Assembly (NCBI GenBank): GCA_963811265.1
Contig: CAWEQS010000007.1
Location: 1-64,000, forward strand
DNA from: JAOUJD01 sp963811265
Lineage (GTDB): Bacteria; Pseudomonadota; Gammaproteobacteria; Burkholderiales; Burkholderiaceae_F
Reading direction: 5' to 3'
DNA length: 64,000 nt
The translations under genes were made by a program, and so were the position numbers. Positions 43,414-52,585 of this stretch are shown here, one piece after another. Each line of letters begins with the position of its first letter. Positions within the stretch are counted from its first letter, which is position 1. The notes below the pieces were generated by a model. That model searched no databases. It saw only the letters and a list, made by a program, of their open reading frames with translations, and was not told the DNA's origin.

Positions 43414-45354
43414 ATGGCAAAGATCATCGGCATTGACCTGGGAACGACCAACTCGTGCGTCGCCGTCATGGAAGGCGGCCAGATCAAGGTCATCGAGAAC
43501 AGCGAGGGCGGCCGCACCACGCCGTCGATCGTCGCGTACCAGGAAGACGGCGAGATCCTCGTCGGCGCGTCGGCGAAGCGGCAGGCGGTGACGAACCCGA
43601 GGAACACGCTGTACGCCGTCAAGCGGCTGATCGGCCGGCGCTTCGAAGAGAAGGAAGTGCAGAAGGACATCAACCTGATGCCGTACAAGATCGTCAAGGC
43701 GCCCAATGGCGACGCCTGGGTCGAAGTCCGCGGCAAGCAGATCGCGCCTCCGCAGGTCAGCGCGGAAGTCCTGCGCAAGATGAAGAAGACCGCCGAGGAC
43801 TACCTCGGCGAGACGGTCACCGAGGCGGTGATCACGGTCCCCGCCTACTTCAACGACTCGCAGCGCCAGGCCACCAAGGACGCGGGCCGCGTCGCGGGCC
43901 TCGACGTCAAGCGGATCATCAACGAACCGACTGCGGCGGCGCTCGCGTTCGGCATGGACAAGACGCACACGGGCGACCGCAAGATCGCGGTCTATGACCT
44001 CGGCGGCGGCACCTTCGACATTTCGATCATCGAGATCGCGGACGTCGACGGCGAGAAGCAGTTCGAAGTGCTGTCGACCAACGGCGACACGTTCCTGGGC
44101 GGCGAGGACTTCGACCAGCGCATCATCGACTACGTGATCGGCGAGTTCAAGAAGGAGCAGGGCGTCGACCTGTCGAAGGACGTGCTCGCGCTGCAGCGCC
44201 TGAAGGAAGCGGCCGAGAAGGCGAAGATCGAGCTGTCTTCGAGCACGCAGACCGACTTCAACCTGCCGTACATCACGGCCGACGCGTCGGGACCGAAGCA
44301 CCTGAACATGAAGCTCACGCGCTCGAAGCTCGAGTCGCTGGTCGAGGACCTGATCGAGCGCACGATCGAGCCGTGCCGCATCGCCATCAAGGATGCGGGC
44401 GTGAAGGCGAGCGACATCAACGACGTGATCCTGGTCGGCGGCATGACGCGCATGCCGAAGGTCCAGGAAAAGGTGAAGGAATTCTTCGGCCGCGAGCCGC
44501 GCAAGGACGTCAACCCGGACGAGGCGGTCGCAGTCGGCGCCGCGATCCAGGGCTCGGTCCTCACGGGCGAGCGCAAGGACGTGCTGCTGCTCGACGTCAC
44601 TCCGCTGTCGCTCGGCATCGAGACGCTCGGCGGCGTGATGACCAAGATGATCCAGAAGAACACGACCATCCCGACCAAGTTCTCGCAGACCTTCTCGACG
44701 GCGGACGACAACCAGCCGGCCGTGACGATCAAGGCCTACCAGGGCGAGCGCGAGATGGCCAGCGGCAACAAGCTGCTCGGCGAGTTCAACCTCGAGGGGA
44801 TTCCGCCGTCGCCGCGCGGCATGCCGCAGATCGAGGTCACGTTCGACATCGACGCCAACGGCATCCTGCACGTCAGCGCGAAGGACAAGGCCACCGGCAA
44901 GGAAAACAAGATCACCATCAAGGCGAACTCGGGCCTCACCGAAGACGAGATCCAGCGCATGGTGAAGGACGCCGAAGCCAACAAGGCCGAGGACCACAAG
45001 CGCTTCGAGCTCGCGCAGGCGCGCAACGCCGCCGACGCCTCGGTGCACCAGATCCGCAAGGCGCTGGCCGAGCACGGCGACAAGGTCGAGGCCGGCGAGA
45101 AGGAGAAGATCGAGGCCGCGATCAAGGACGTCGAGGAAGCGCTGAAGGGCGAAGACAAGGAAGCGCTCGAGGCGAAGACGGCGGCGCTGATGACCGTGTC
45201 GCAGAAGCTCGGCGAGAAGATGTACGCGCAGGCGGGCGCGGGTGCCGAGCAGGGCGGCGCGCAGCCGGGTCCGGGCGCGGCGGCAGGCGGCGGCTCCGAT
45301 GCCAAGAACGACGACGTGGTCGACGCCGACTACAAAGAAGTCAAACGCGGATAA
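43414..45354 (+). CDS. dnaK: Molecular chaperone DnaK (Hsp70)
   Basis: 646 residues. ATPase domain starts Ile-Gly-Ile-Asp-Leu-Gly-Thr-Thr-Asn-Ser-Cys-Val, with Tyr-Asp-Leu-Gly-Gly-Gly-Thr-Phe-Asp near 200 and Leu-Val-Gly-Gly-Met-Thr-Arg-Met-Pro near 340. Substrate-binding domain from about 390 (Asp-Val-Thr-Pro-Leu-Ser-Leu-Gly-Ile-Glu-Thr), lid after 510, and a C-terminal Asp-Ala-Asp-Tyr-Lys-Glu-Val motif. All family landmarks are present and the frame is clean over 1.9 kb. It starts 82 bases after grpE with GAGGGAACC upstream. Confidence 0.98.
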   Translation: MAKIIGIDLGTTNSCVAVMEGGQIKVIENSEGGRTTPSIVAYQEDGEILVGASAKRQAVTNPRNTLYAVKRLIGRRFEEKEVQKDINLMPYKIVKAPNGDAWVEVRGKQIAPPQVSAEVLRKMKKTAEDYLGETVTEAVITVPAYFNDSQRQATKDAGRVAGLDVKRIINEPTAAALAFGMDKTHTGDRKIAVYDLGGGTFDISIIEIADVDGEKQFEVLSTNGDTFLGGEDFDQRIIDYVIGEFKKEQGVDLSKDVLALQRLKEAAEKAKIELSSSTQTDFNLPYITADASGPKHLNMKLTRSKLESLVEDLIERTIEPCRIAIKDAGVKASDINDVILVGGMTRMPKVQEKVKEFFGREPRKDVNPDEAVAVGAAIQGSVLTGERKDVLLLDVTPLSLGIETLGGVMTKMIQKNTTIPTKFSQTFSTADDNQPAVTIKAYQGEREMASGNKLLGEFNLEGIPPSPRGMPQIEVTFDIDANGILHVSAKDKATGKENKITIKANSGLTEDEIQRMVKDAEANKAEDHKRFELAQARNAADASVHQIRKALAEHGDKVEAGEKEKIEAAIKDVEEALKGEDKEALEAKTAALMTVSQKLGEKMYAQAGAGAEQGGAQPGPGAAAGGGSDAKNDDVVDADYKEVKRG

Positions 45355-45384
45355 TCTCGCGCAATTGACAGCGCGCGTTTGACA

Positions 45385-45430
45385 CGCCGAGACCGGAACG
45401 ACGCAGCGAGCGTCGCCCGCCTCGGCGTTT
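45385..45430 (+). terminator. Stem-loop between dnaK and dnaJ
   Basis: CGCCGAG (45385-45391) pairs with CTCGGCG (45421-45427), followed by TTT. A smaller stem, GACGC with GCGTC, lies inside. It could partly terminate or stabilise transcripts, so that more DnaK than DnaJ is made. The T run is short. Confidence 0.55.
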
Positions 45431-45454
45431 CCGCGTCAGGGGGACGGAAGGAAC

Positions 45455-46591
45455 ATGGCGAAACGGGATTACTACGAAGTGCTCGGCGTCGCGAAGAACG
45501 CCTCCGAGGACGACATCAAGAAGGCGTACCGCAAGCTCGCCATGAAGCACCACCCTGACCGCAACCAGGGTGACAAGTCGAAGGACTCCGAAGACAAGTT
45601 CAAGGAAGCCAAGGAGGCCTACGAAGTCCTGTCGGACGCGAGCAAGCGCGCCGCGTACGACCGCTTCGGTCACGCGGGCGTCGATCCGAACAGCATGGGT
45701 CGCGGCGGCGCCGGGCCGGAGGGCTTCGGCGGCTTCGCGGACGCCTTCGGCGACATCTTCGGCGACATCTTCGGCGCGACTCGCGGCGGACGCGGCGGCG
45801 TGTATCGCGGCGCCGACCTCCGCTACAGCATGGAGATCACGCTCGAGCAGGCGGCGAACGGCTTCGCCACCGAAATCCGCGTGCCGAGCTGGGACACGTG
45901 CGATGCCTGCAGCGGTACCGGCGCCAAGCCCGGCACGAGCGCGAGCCGCTGCGGCACCTGCGCGGGCTCCGGCAACGTGCGCATGTCGCAGGGCTTCTTC
46001 TCGATCCAGCAGACCTGCCCGACGTGCCACGGCTCGGGGCAGGTGATCGCGGATCCGTGCGACGCCTGCCGCGGGGCGGGGCGCGTGAAGAAGAACAAGG
46101 TGCTCGAGGTGAACATCCCCGCCGGCATCGACGAAGGCCAGCGCATCCGCCTGTCGGGCAAGGGCGAACCGGGAATGAACGGCGGCCCGCCGGGCGACCT
46201 CTACGTCGAGATCCACCTGACCCAGCACGACGTCTTCCAGCGCGAGGGCGACGACCTGCACTGCGAAGTGCCGATCGGATTCTCGACCGCCGCCCTCGGC
46301 GGCGAGATCGAGGTGCCGACGCTCAACGGCAAGGCGAGCATCGCGGTACCCGAAGGCACGCAGGCGGGCAAGACGTTCCGCCTGCGCGGCAAGGGCATCA
46401 AGGGCGTGCGCGCGTCCTATCCGGGCGACCTGTACTGCCACATCGTCGTCGAGACGCCCGTCCGCCTGAACGAGAAGCAGAAGAAGCTGCTGCGCGAGTT
46501 CGAGGCCAGCGTCAAGGAAGGCGGCAACAAGCACTCGCCGCAGACCAAGGGCTTCATGGACAAGATGAAGGGGTTTTTCACCGCCGAGTAA
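45455..46591 (+). CDS. dnaJ: Co-chaperone DnaJ (Hsp40)
   Basis: 378 residues. J domain with His-Pro-Asp in Lys-His-His-Pro-Asp-Arg-Asn near residue 34, a Gly/Phe-rich linker at about 75-120, and four zinc repeats (Cys-Asp-Ala-Cys-Ser-Gly-Thr-Gly; Cys-Gly-Thr-Cys-Ala-Gly-Ser-Gly; Cys-Pro-Thr-Cys-His-Gly-Ser-Gly; Cys-Asp-Ala-Cys-Arg-Gly-Ala-Gly). The C-terminal substrate-binding domains are complete. It stimulates DnaK ATPase activity and delivers substrates. Confidence 0.98.
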   Translation: MAKRDYYEVLGVAKNASEDDIKKAYRKLAMKHHPDRNQGDKSKDSEDKFKEAKEAYEVLSDASKRAAYDRFGHAGVDPNSMGRGGAGPEGFGGFADAFGDIFGDIFGATRGGRGGVYRGADLRYSMEITLEQAANGFATEIRVPSWDTCDACSGTGAKPGTSASRCGTCAGSGNVRMSQGFFSIQQTCPTCHGSGQVIADPCDACRGAGRVKKNKVLEVNIPAGIDEGQRIRLSGKGEPGMNGGPPGDLYVEIHLTQHDVFQREGDDLHCEVPIGFSTAALGGEIEVPTLNGKASIAVPEGTQAGKTFRLRGKGIKGVRASYPGDLYCHIVVETPVRLNEKQKKLLREFEASVKEGGNKHSPQTKGFMDKMKGFFTAE

Positions 46592-46618
46592 TTCAGTCCT
46601 CGTGTACGCGACGGCTGG

Positions 46619-47369
46619 TCAGACCACCATCTTGGCGCCGGCGATGAGAAGCACGGCCGCCAGCGCGCGGCGCATCGCGCGGTTGTCGAGGCGGCGCGCG
46701 CCGAAACTGGCTCCGATCAGGCCGCCGGCGATCACGGCCAGCACCCAGTAGGGCAGCGCGTCCGGCAAGGGCGGGTGACGGGTGAGCAGGCCGGCCAGGC
46801 CGGCGATCGAGTTGATCAGGATGAACGCGGCGGACGGTGCGGCGCTGTCGCGCACGGTCGACCATCCCGCGAGCACGAGCAGCGGGCTGAGGAAGATCCC
46901 GCCGCCGACGCCGGTGAGACCGGACAGCAGGCCGATGCCCGCGCCGAGCACGAGCGCGAGCGGAACGGGTGGCGGACCGGTGACCTCGCGCGCCTGGACC
47001 TTCGATGTCATCGTCTCGGTGAAGAGCCGCACGGCCGAGTAGAGCAGCACGGCGCCGACGAGCGCGCCGAACCACGCCACCGGCAGGTGGATGCGGCCTC
47101 CAAGGAACGCCATCGGGACCGACGTGGCCGCGAACGGCAGGAACAGGCGCCAGCGGAACCCATTGGCGCGCGTGAACTTGTGCGAGCGAGATCGACGCGA
47201 CGGCGATGTTCATCACCAGCGCCGTCGGCCGCATGATCGCCGGCGCGACGCCGACGAGGCCCATCGAAGCCAGGTAACCGGACGCCCCGCCGTGTCCTAC
47301 CGACGAGTAGAGGATCGCCGCCGCGAAGAACAGCCCCGCGAGGAGCAGCGCTTCTTCGGTCGTGACCAT
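46619..47369 (-). CDS. TauE/SafE-family membrane exporter, frameshifted by one extra base near 47183
   Basis: About 249 residues when repaired, with eight predicted helices; a sulfite or organosulfonate exporter by family, with the substrate unproven. ATG 47369 (Val-Thr-Thr-Glu-Glu-Ala-Leu-Leu-Leu-Ala-Gly) begins the first half, with Tyr-Ser-Ser-Val-Gly-His-Gly-Gly-Ala-Ser-Gly-Tyr. The frame is lost after Ile-Ser-Leu. Removing one base near 47183 joins it to His-Lys-Phe-Thr-Arg-Ala-Asn-Gly-Phe and the second half, which carries Gly-Leu-Thr-Gly-Val-Gly-Gly-Gly-Ile-Phe. The break is probably an assembly error. Confidence 0.85.
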
Positions 47370-47379
47370 GCGCGCTGCG

Positions 47380-47864
47380 CTAGACGCCGTACCCCAGCGG
47401 GCGCCACGCGCCGTCTTCGTAGACGAGCGTGACCAGTTCCTGCGCGTCGTTCTTCTTCTCGAAATTGGTCGCGAAGCGCACCGTCACGTAGTCGCCTTCG
47501 GGCATGCCGGGCAGCGACGGCTTGAACGAAGACACTTCGACGCTCCTCGACTTCACGGCGCCCAGCGCGCCGCGCGTCTTCGGCAGGCTCTCGACCCACT
47601 GTTCGCGCTTGACGTTGTCGCGGAACGCCTTCGCGGTCTGGTCCCACGCCTTGCCGTAGTCGCCGGCATCGAGGATGGCGAGCCACTTCTCCGCCGCAGC
47701 CCGGGCGGCGAGTTCCTTCAACGCCTGGGCCTCCGATCTTCTGCGCCTCGGCGGCAGGCGGAGGCCAGCGGCGTCGTGCCGGGCCCGGGCGGCTTCAACT
47801 GGGCCTCGGTCGCGCCGAGCATGCAGAGCAGGCCCGCGAAGGCCAGCGCCTGGATCTGTTTCAT
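47380..47864 (-). CDS. DUF4019-family exported protein, two extra bases near 47734 and 47765
   Basis: The C-terminal 110 residues match DUF4019: Ala-Ala-Glu-Lys-Trp-Leu-Ala-Ile-Leu-Asp-Ala-Gly-Asp-Tyr-Gly-Lys-Ala-Trp, then Leu-Pro-Gly-Met-Pro-Glu-Gly-Asp-Tyr-Val-Thr-Val and Gly-Ala-Trp-Arg-Pro-Leu-Gly-Tyr. ATG 47864 starts a signal peptide in another frame (Lys-Gln-Ile-Gln-Ala-Leu-Ala-Phe-Ala-Gly-Leu-Leu-Cys). Removing one base near 47765 and one near 47734 links the two through a Pro-Ala-Ala-Glu-Ala-Gln-Lys-Ile segment. A periplasmic protein of unknown function. Confidence 0.75.
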
Positions 47865-47873
47865 GAGAGCTCC

Positions 47874-48764
47874 TCAGGCCGGCGTGTAGGCCAGCCGAAC
47901 GTAGATCGGCGCGTACGGCGCCGCCTGGGTGATGTCGATCAGGGATTCGCGCGCCAGTTCCAGCAGCGCGAGGAAGTGCACCACCGCCACGGCCGTGCCG
48001 CGCGCGTGGTCGAAGAGATCGGAGAACTCGACGAACTTGCTGCCCTGCAGTCGCTTCAGGATGATGCTCATGTGCTCGCGCACCGAGAGTTCCTCGCGCG
48101 AGATGTGGTGATGCGCGTGCAGCTTCGCGCGCTTCAGCACTTCGATCCACGCTTCGTGCAGGTCGACCACGTCGACGTCCGGGAAGCGCTTCTCGATCGA
48201 CTGCTCGATGACGACGATGGCTCGCACGAAGTCCCGGCCCGCGCGCGGCAGTTCGTCGATGCGCACGGCGGCGAGCTTCATCTGCTCGTATTCGAGCAGG
48301 CGCCGCACGAGCTCGGCGCGCGGGTCCTCGACCTCCTCGCCGGTGTCGGCCTTGCGCACCGGCAGCAGCATGCGCGACTTGATCTCGATGAGCAGCGCCG
48401 CCATCAGCAGGTACTCGCCGGCGAGCTCCAGGTTCTTGGCGCGGATCTGGTCGATGTACGCGAGGTACTGGACCGTCAGCGGCGCCATCGGGATGTCGAG
48501 GACGTTGAAGTGCTGCTTGCGGATCAGGTAGAGCAGGAGGTCGAGCGGCCCCTCGAACGCCTCGAGGAACACCTCGAGCGCGTCGGGCGGGATGTAGAGG
48601 TCCTCCGGCAGCTTGAACAGCGGCTCGCCGTACAGCCTGGCGAGGGCCACGCCGTCGATGATGTCCGGCGTGCTGTCGGCCACGGGCGCCTCCAGCGCGG
48701 CGGCCGCGTCCGGGTCGAGGACGGGCTCGGTGCCCGGCAGCGGTGCAATCCCGGCCGGTCCCAC
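47874..48764 (-). CDS. scpA: Segregation and condensation protein A
   Basis: About 296 residues from GTG 48764. ScpA is the kleisin that links ScpB to the SMC ATPase. Family sequence starts near residue 58 (Phe-Glu-Gly-Pro-Leu-Asp-Leu-Leu-Leu-Tyr-Leu-Ile-Arg), with Leu-Leu-Met-Ala-Ala-Leu-Leu-Ile-Glu-Ile-Lys-Ser-Arg-Met-Leu-Leu-Pro. The N-terminal 55 residues are Pro/Ala-rich and not conserved. The start overlaps the stop of the DUF3460 gene. scpB is not in the window. Confidence 0.94.
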   Translation of the reverse strand: MGPAGIAPLPGTEPVLDPDAAAALEAPVADSTPDIIDGVALARLYGEPLFKLPEDLYIPPDALEVFLEAFEGPLDLLLYLIRKQHFNVLDIPMAPLTVQYLAYIDQIRAKNLELAGEYLLMAALLIEIKSRMLLPVRKADTGEEVEDPRAELVRRLLEYEQMKLAAVRIDELPRAGRDFVRAIVVIEQSIEKRFPDVDVVDLHEAWIEVLKRAKLHAHHHISREELSVREHMSIILKRLQGSKFVEFSDLFDHARGTAVAVVHFLALLELARESLIDITQAAPYAPIYVRLAYTPA

Positions 48765-48958
48765 TACTTCGCCTTGGGCTGGTAGACGTACGCGGGCTGG
48801 GGCAGCGTCGACTCGTCGAAGCGCCGGTACAGGTCGCGGTCCACGTCCTTGTCCCACCAGATCGCGCGGCCTTCGCGCTGTCCGCGGTCGACGGCGGGAT
48901 TCTCTTCCTTGAATTGGCGCAGGAACTTCGTGATCTCGGATTCGTAGGCGGCGGCCAT
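48764..48958 (-). CDS. DUF3460 family protein
   Basis: A 64-residue protein: Tyr-Glu-Ser-Glu-Ile-Thr-Lys-Phe-Leu-Arg-Gln-Phe-Lys at the start, Gln-Arg-Glu-Gly-Arg-Ala-Ile-Trp-Trp-Asp-Lys in the middle, and Ala-Tyr-Val-Tyr-Gln-Pro-Lys at the end. This is the DUF3460 pattern found in betaproteobacteria beside scpA. Its function is unknown. It begins at ATG 48958 and its stop overlaps scpA. Confidence 0.9.
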   Translation of the reverse strand: MAAAYESEITKFLRQFKEENPAVDRGQREGRAIWWDKDVDRDLYRRFDESTLPQPAYVYQPKAK

Positions 48959-49067
48959 CGGATGCGGTGCCTCGGTGAGCTTGGTCGCGATTTTACGTGA
49001 CGGCCGGGGCGAGTCCGGCGATGGGATGGTTCGGAGGGGTGGTCGGGCGCCTGACCGCGCCCGCTCC

Positions 49068-49577
49068 TCACGGCTTGCGACGCGCCACCGCGCTCAGGAT
49101 GCCGCGAAGGATCTCCAGCGGCGGCGGAGGACAGCCCGGCACGGCGACGTCGACCGGAATGACGCTGGCGACCCGTCCGCGGCTCGCGTAGCTCTCTCCG
49201 AAGATGCCGCCGGTGCAGGCGCAGTCGCCGGTGGCCACCACGAGCTTGGGATCCGGCGTGGCGTCGTAGGCGCGCTTCACCGCGATCTCCATGTTGCGCG
49301 ACACCGGACCGGTGACCAGCAGCAGGTCGGCGTGGCGCGGACTGGCGACGAACTTGATGCCGCGTCCCTCGATGTTGTAGTAGGGATTGTTCAGCGCGTG
49401 GATCTCGAGCTCGCAGCCGTTGCACGACCCGGCGTCGACGTGGCGGATCGCCAGGGCGCGGCCGAGCAGTTCCAGGATGTCGGAGTGAATGCGATCGGAA
49501 TCGACCGCCATGTCGGCGGCGGGGGCCGGCTCGGTGCGCACGCCGGTCTTCAGCACCTGTCGCAGCAAGAGCAGCAT
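49068..49577 (-). CDS. Ehr-complex small subunit (NuoB/HyfI-like Fe-S protein)
   Basis: 169 residues from ATG 49577, whose last base is shared with the large-subunit stop (TGATG). It matches NuoB/HyfI. The four ligands of the proximal 4Fe-4S cluster are kept: Cys-52 and Cys-55 (Cys-Asn-Gly-Cys-Glu-Leu-Glu), Cys-119 (Gly-Asp-Cys-Ala-Cys-Thr-Gly-Gly) and Cys-149 (Pro-Gly-Cys-Pro-Pro-Pro-Pro). It should therefore still carry electrons to or from the interface with the large subunit, although the NiFe site there is absent. It is the last gene of the operon. Confidence 0.88.
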   Translation of the reverse strand: MLLLLRQVLKTGVRTEPAPAADMAVDSDRIHSDILELLGRALAIRHVDAGSCNGCELEIHALNNPYYNIEGRGIKFVASPRHADLLLVTGPVSRNMEIAVKRAYDATPDPKLVVATGDCACTGGIFGESYASRGRVASVIPVDVAVPGCPPPPLEILRGILSAVARRKP

Positions 49578-51122
49578 CAGAGGTCCTGCCCCGAGTAACT
49601 GAGGTTGAACGACTTGTTGATCAGCGGGAAGTCGGGAACGATGTTGCCGATCACCGCATGCTCGAGGACAGGCCAGTTCTGCCACGACGGGTCGTGGCAG
49701 TGGCACCGCAGCAGGCGGCCCTCGGCGTCGACTTCGACCGCGACCAGGACGTCGCCGCGCCAGCCTTCGACCCAGCCGATGCCGAACCCCGGTTCGGGAT
49801 GAACCGGCAGGTCGGCGCGCACCGGGCCGTCCGGCATGTCGTCGACGAGCACCTGGATGAGGCGCAGCGACTCGAAGATCTCGTCGAAGCGCACCGCCAC
49901 GCGCGCGGCGACGTCGCCGCGGAGCTCCGTCGCGGCCTTGACGACGATCTGGTCGTACGGCGGGCACGGGAAGTCGGCGCGCAGGTCGCGCTGCCATCCG
50001 CTGGCCCGCGCCGCCAATCCGGTGAGGCCGAGTTGCGCCGCAAGCTCCAGCGTGACGATGCCTGTGGTCAGGAACCGGTCCTGCAGCCCGGCGTGCTCGT
50101 CGTAGATCGACCGCAGGCGGCTCACCTCGGAGCGGAACTCCGCGCACTGCGCGCGCACGTCCGCCAGCCCCGATGGCGAGGGATCGACCGCAACCCCGCC
50201 CGGCACGATCCGGTCCATCAGCAGGCGGTGGCCGAAGACCGCCGCGCTGGTGCGCTGCCACTGCTCACGCAGTCGGGAGAACTGCGCGAGCCCGAAGGCC
50301 AGCCCGCCATCGTTGCCGAGCGCGCCGAGGTCGCCGAGGTGGTTGGCCACGCGCTCGCGCTCGAGCAGCAGCGCGCGCAGCCAGGACGCGCGCGCCGGAA
50401 TCGCGCCGCCCGTCGCGGCTTCCGCGGCCATCGCGTAGGCCCACGCGTACGCCACCGTCGAATCGCCCGACACGCGGCCGGCCAGCCGATGCCCCTCGAC
50501 GAGCGGCATGCCGACGAAGCGTCGCTCGATGCCCTTGTGCACGTAGCCGAGCCGTCTGCTCGAGTCGCAGCACCTTCTCGCCGACGATCGAGAAGCGGAA
50601 GTGGCCGGGCTCGATGATGCCGGCGTGGATCGGACCTACCGGAATCTCGTGCACGCCGTCGCCTTCCACGCTGACGAAGGCGTAGCGCTCCTGTTCGTTC
50701 TCGAACGCACGTTGCGGGTCGGCATCGTGCCGCAGCGGGAAGAAGCCGGCCGGCCACGCGCCGTGGCGCAGCCACGGCCGCTGGTCCTCGGCACCGGCCG
50801 CCTCGAGCCCGAGCAGGTCGAACACCGCGCGCTGCATGCGCGTCGCCGATGGAAAGCGGGCGGCGAGGTCCGGGTACTCCGGCCGGTCGGCGCTCACCGG
50901 AAGGCGCGCGCAGGCAAGGCCATCCTCCGCGGCGTAGGCGGCGTACACCACGAAGCCGTCACCGGCGGGGCGACGGTCCGAGCCCCACAGCGCCACGAGG
51001 CGGCCGCCCGCGTGCATCGCTTCGGCGAGCGACGACCACTGGGCTTCCGTGACGGTCGCGACGGCGGCCGGAACCGCGCCCGGCAGGCGCCGGAAATCGA
51101 GTTCGGAGGCGTCGATGCGCAT
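49577..51122 (-). CDS. Ehr-complex large subunit (NuoC-NuoD/HyfG-like) lacking NiFe ligands; one extra base near 50555
   Basis: About 514 residues when repaired: a NuoC-like N-terminal part (1-150) fused to a NuoD/HyfG-like catalytic fold. The frame is lost near 50555, and removing one base joins Leu-Glu-Gln to Arg-Leu-Gly-Tyr-Val-His-Lys-Gly-Ile-Glu. NiFe hydrogenases need an N-terminal Arg-x-Cys-Gly-x-x-Cys and a C-terminal Asp-Pro-Cys-x-x-Cys. Here these read Arg-Val-Ser-Gly-Asp-Ser (216-221) and Asp-Pro-Ser-Trp-Gln-Asn (477-482). All four Cys are replaced, so no hydrogenase activity is expected. This is the mark of energy-converting-hydrogenase-related (Ehr) complexes. The electron donor and acceptor are unknown. 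Confidence 0.85.
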
Positions 51123-51125
51123 GGG

Positions 51126-52583
51126 TCAGCCTCCCGCGACCAGCCGCGCGGCCTGCTGGTACCACGCTTCGAGATACGGCGGGATGTACAGGCCGAGCAT
51201 GAGGGCGAGGCCGAGGTGCACGAACACCGGGACCAGCGCCGGCGGATGCGCGAGCCGCTTCACGGTGGTCTCGCCGAAGACCATCGGCTGCACCTTGCCG
51301 AGCACGGCGGCGAATGCCACGCCGAGCGAGACCAGCAGCAGCGGGGTGGTCCACGGGAACTCGCGCATCGCGGTCGTGAGGATCAGGAATTCGCTGGCGA
51401 ACACGCCGAACGGCGGCATGCCGAGGATCGCCAGCGATCCGATCATCAGGCCCCAGCCCACGGCCGGCGAGACCTTCACCAGCCCGCGGATGTTCTCCAT
51501 CACCTGCGTGCCGGCCTTCTGCGCCGCGTGCCCGACCGCGAAGAAGATCGCCGACTTCACCAGCGAGTGCACCGTCATGTGCAGCAGCCCGGCGAAGCTC
51601 GCGATCGGGCCGCCCATGCCGAACGCGAACGTGATCAGCCCCATGTGCTCGATCGACGAGTACGCGAACATGCGCTTGATGTCGCGCTGGCGCGAGAGGA
51701 AGAACGCCGCCAGCACGACCGACAGCAGCCCGAAGCCCATCATCAGGTCGCCGGCGAAGCGCGTCTGCAGCGCGCCGTCGGCGAGCACCTTGCAGCGGAG
51801 CACCGCGTACAGCGCCACGTTCAGCAGCAGGCCCGACAGCACCGCCGAGATCGGCGTCGGGCCCTCGGCGTGGGCGTCGGGCAGCCAGTTGTGCAGCGGC
51901 GCCAGCCCGACCTTGGTGCCGTAGCCGACCAGCAGGAAGACGAACGACAGCGCGATCACGGTCGGTTCGAGTTCGCCCTTCACCTCGACCAGGTGGGTCC
52001 AGAGCAGTCCCGCGCCCTCGACCTGGACAACGCGTTCGGCGGCGAGGAACAGCAGGATCGTGCCGAACAGCGCCTGCGCGATGCCGACGCCGCACAGGAT
52101 GAAGTACTTCCACGCCGCTTCGAGGCTCGCGGGCGTCCGGTACACCGCGACCAGCAGCACCGTGGCCAGCGTCGCGGCCTCCATCGCCACCCACAGCAGG
52201 CCCATGTTGTTCGTGAGCAGCGCCAGCAGCATCGTGAACGAGAACAGCTGGTACATGCTGTGGAAGAGCCGCATCCGCGGCGGCGTCATCTTCCCGTGGT
52301 CGCGCTCGATCCGCATGTACGGGCCGGAGAAGAGCGCCGTCGTGAACGCCACGAACGCGGTGAGGGCGACGAGGAAGACGTTCAGCGAGTCGACGAAGAA
52401 CTGCTCCTGCAGCACCAGCAGCGGCCCGTCGGCGATGACGAGCGCGGTCAGGAACGCCGAGGCGACCAGCGTCGCGAGGCTGAACGCCACGTTGATCTCG
52501 GGCGCGCGCTCGCGGTGCCCGACGAGCCCGAGCACGCCGGCGCCGACGAGCGGGATTCCGAGGACGGCGAGCAGCGCTTCCAT
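51126..52583 (-). CDS. Ehr-complex antiporter-like membrane subunit (HyfF/NuoN-like)
   Basis: 485 residues from ATG 52583, with about fourteen helices. The NuoL/M/N and Mrp antiporter landmarks are present: Trp-Val-Ala-Met-Glu-Ala in an early helix (the conserved Glu), Lys-Val-Gly-Leu-Ala-Pro-Leu-His-Asn-Trp-Leu-Pro-Asp-Ala-His (the conserved Lys), and Lys-Arg-Met-Phe-Ala-Tyr-Ser-Ser-Ile-Glu-His. It should move protons or sodium ions. It lies 2 bases after the HyfE-like gene and 3 bases before the large subunit. Confidence 0.9.
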   Translation of the reverse strand: MEALLAVLGIPLVGAGVLGLVGHRERAPEINVAFSLATLVASAFLTALVIADGPLLVLQEQFFVDSLNVFLVALTAFVAFTTALFSGPYMRIERDHGKMTPPRMRLFHSMYQLFSFTMLLALLTNNMGLLWVAMEAATLATVLLVAVYRTPASLEAAWKYFILCGVGIAQALFGTILLFLAAERVVQVEGAGLLWTHLVEVKGELEPTVIALSFVFLLVGYGTKVGLAPLHNWLPDAHAEGPTPISAVLSGLLLNVALYAVLRCKVLADGALQTRFAGDLMMGFGLLSVVLAAFFLSRQRDIKRMFAYSSIEHMGLITFAFGMGGPIASFAGLLHMTVHSLVKSAIFFAVGHAAQKAGTQVMENIRGLVKVSPAVGWGLMIGSLAILGMPPFGVFASEFLILTTAMREFPWTTPLLLVSLGVAFAAVLGKVQPMVFGETTVKRLAHPPALVPVFVHLGLALMLGLYIPPYLEAWYQQAARLVAGG

Positions 52584-52585
52584 CC

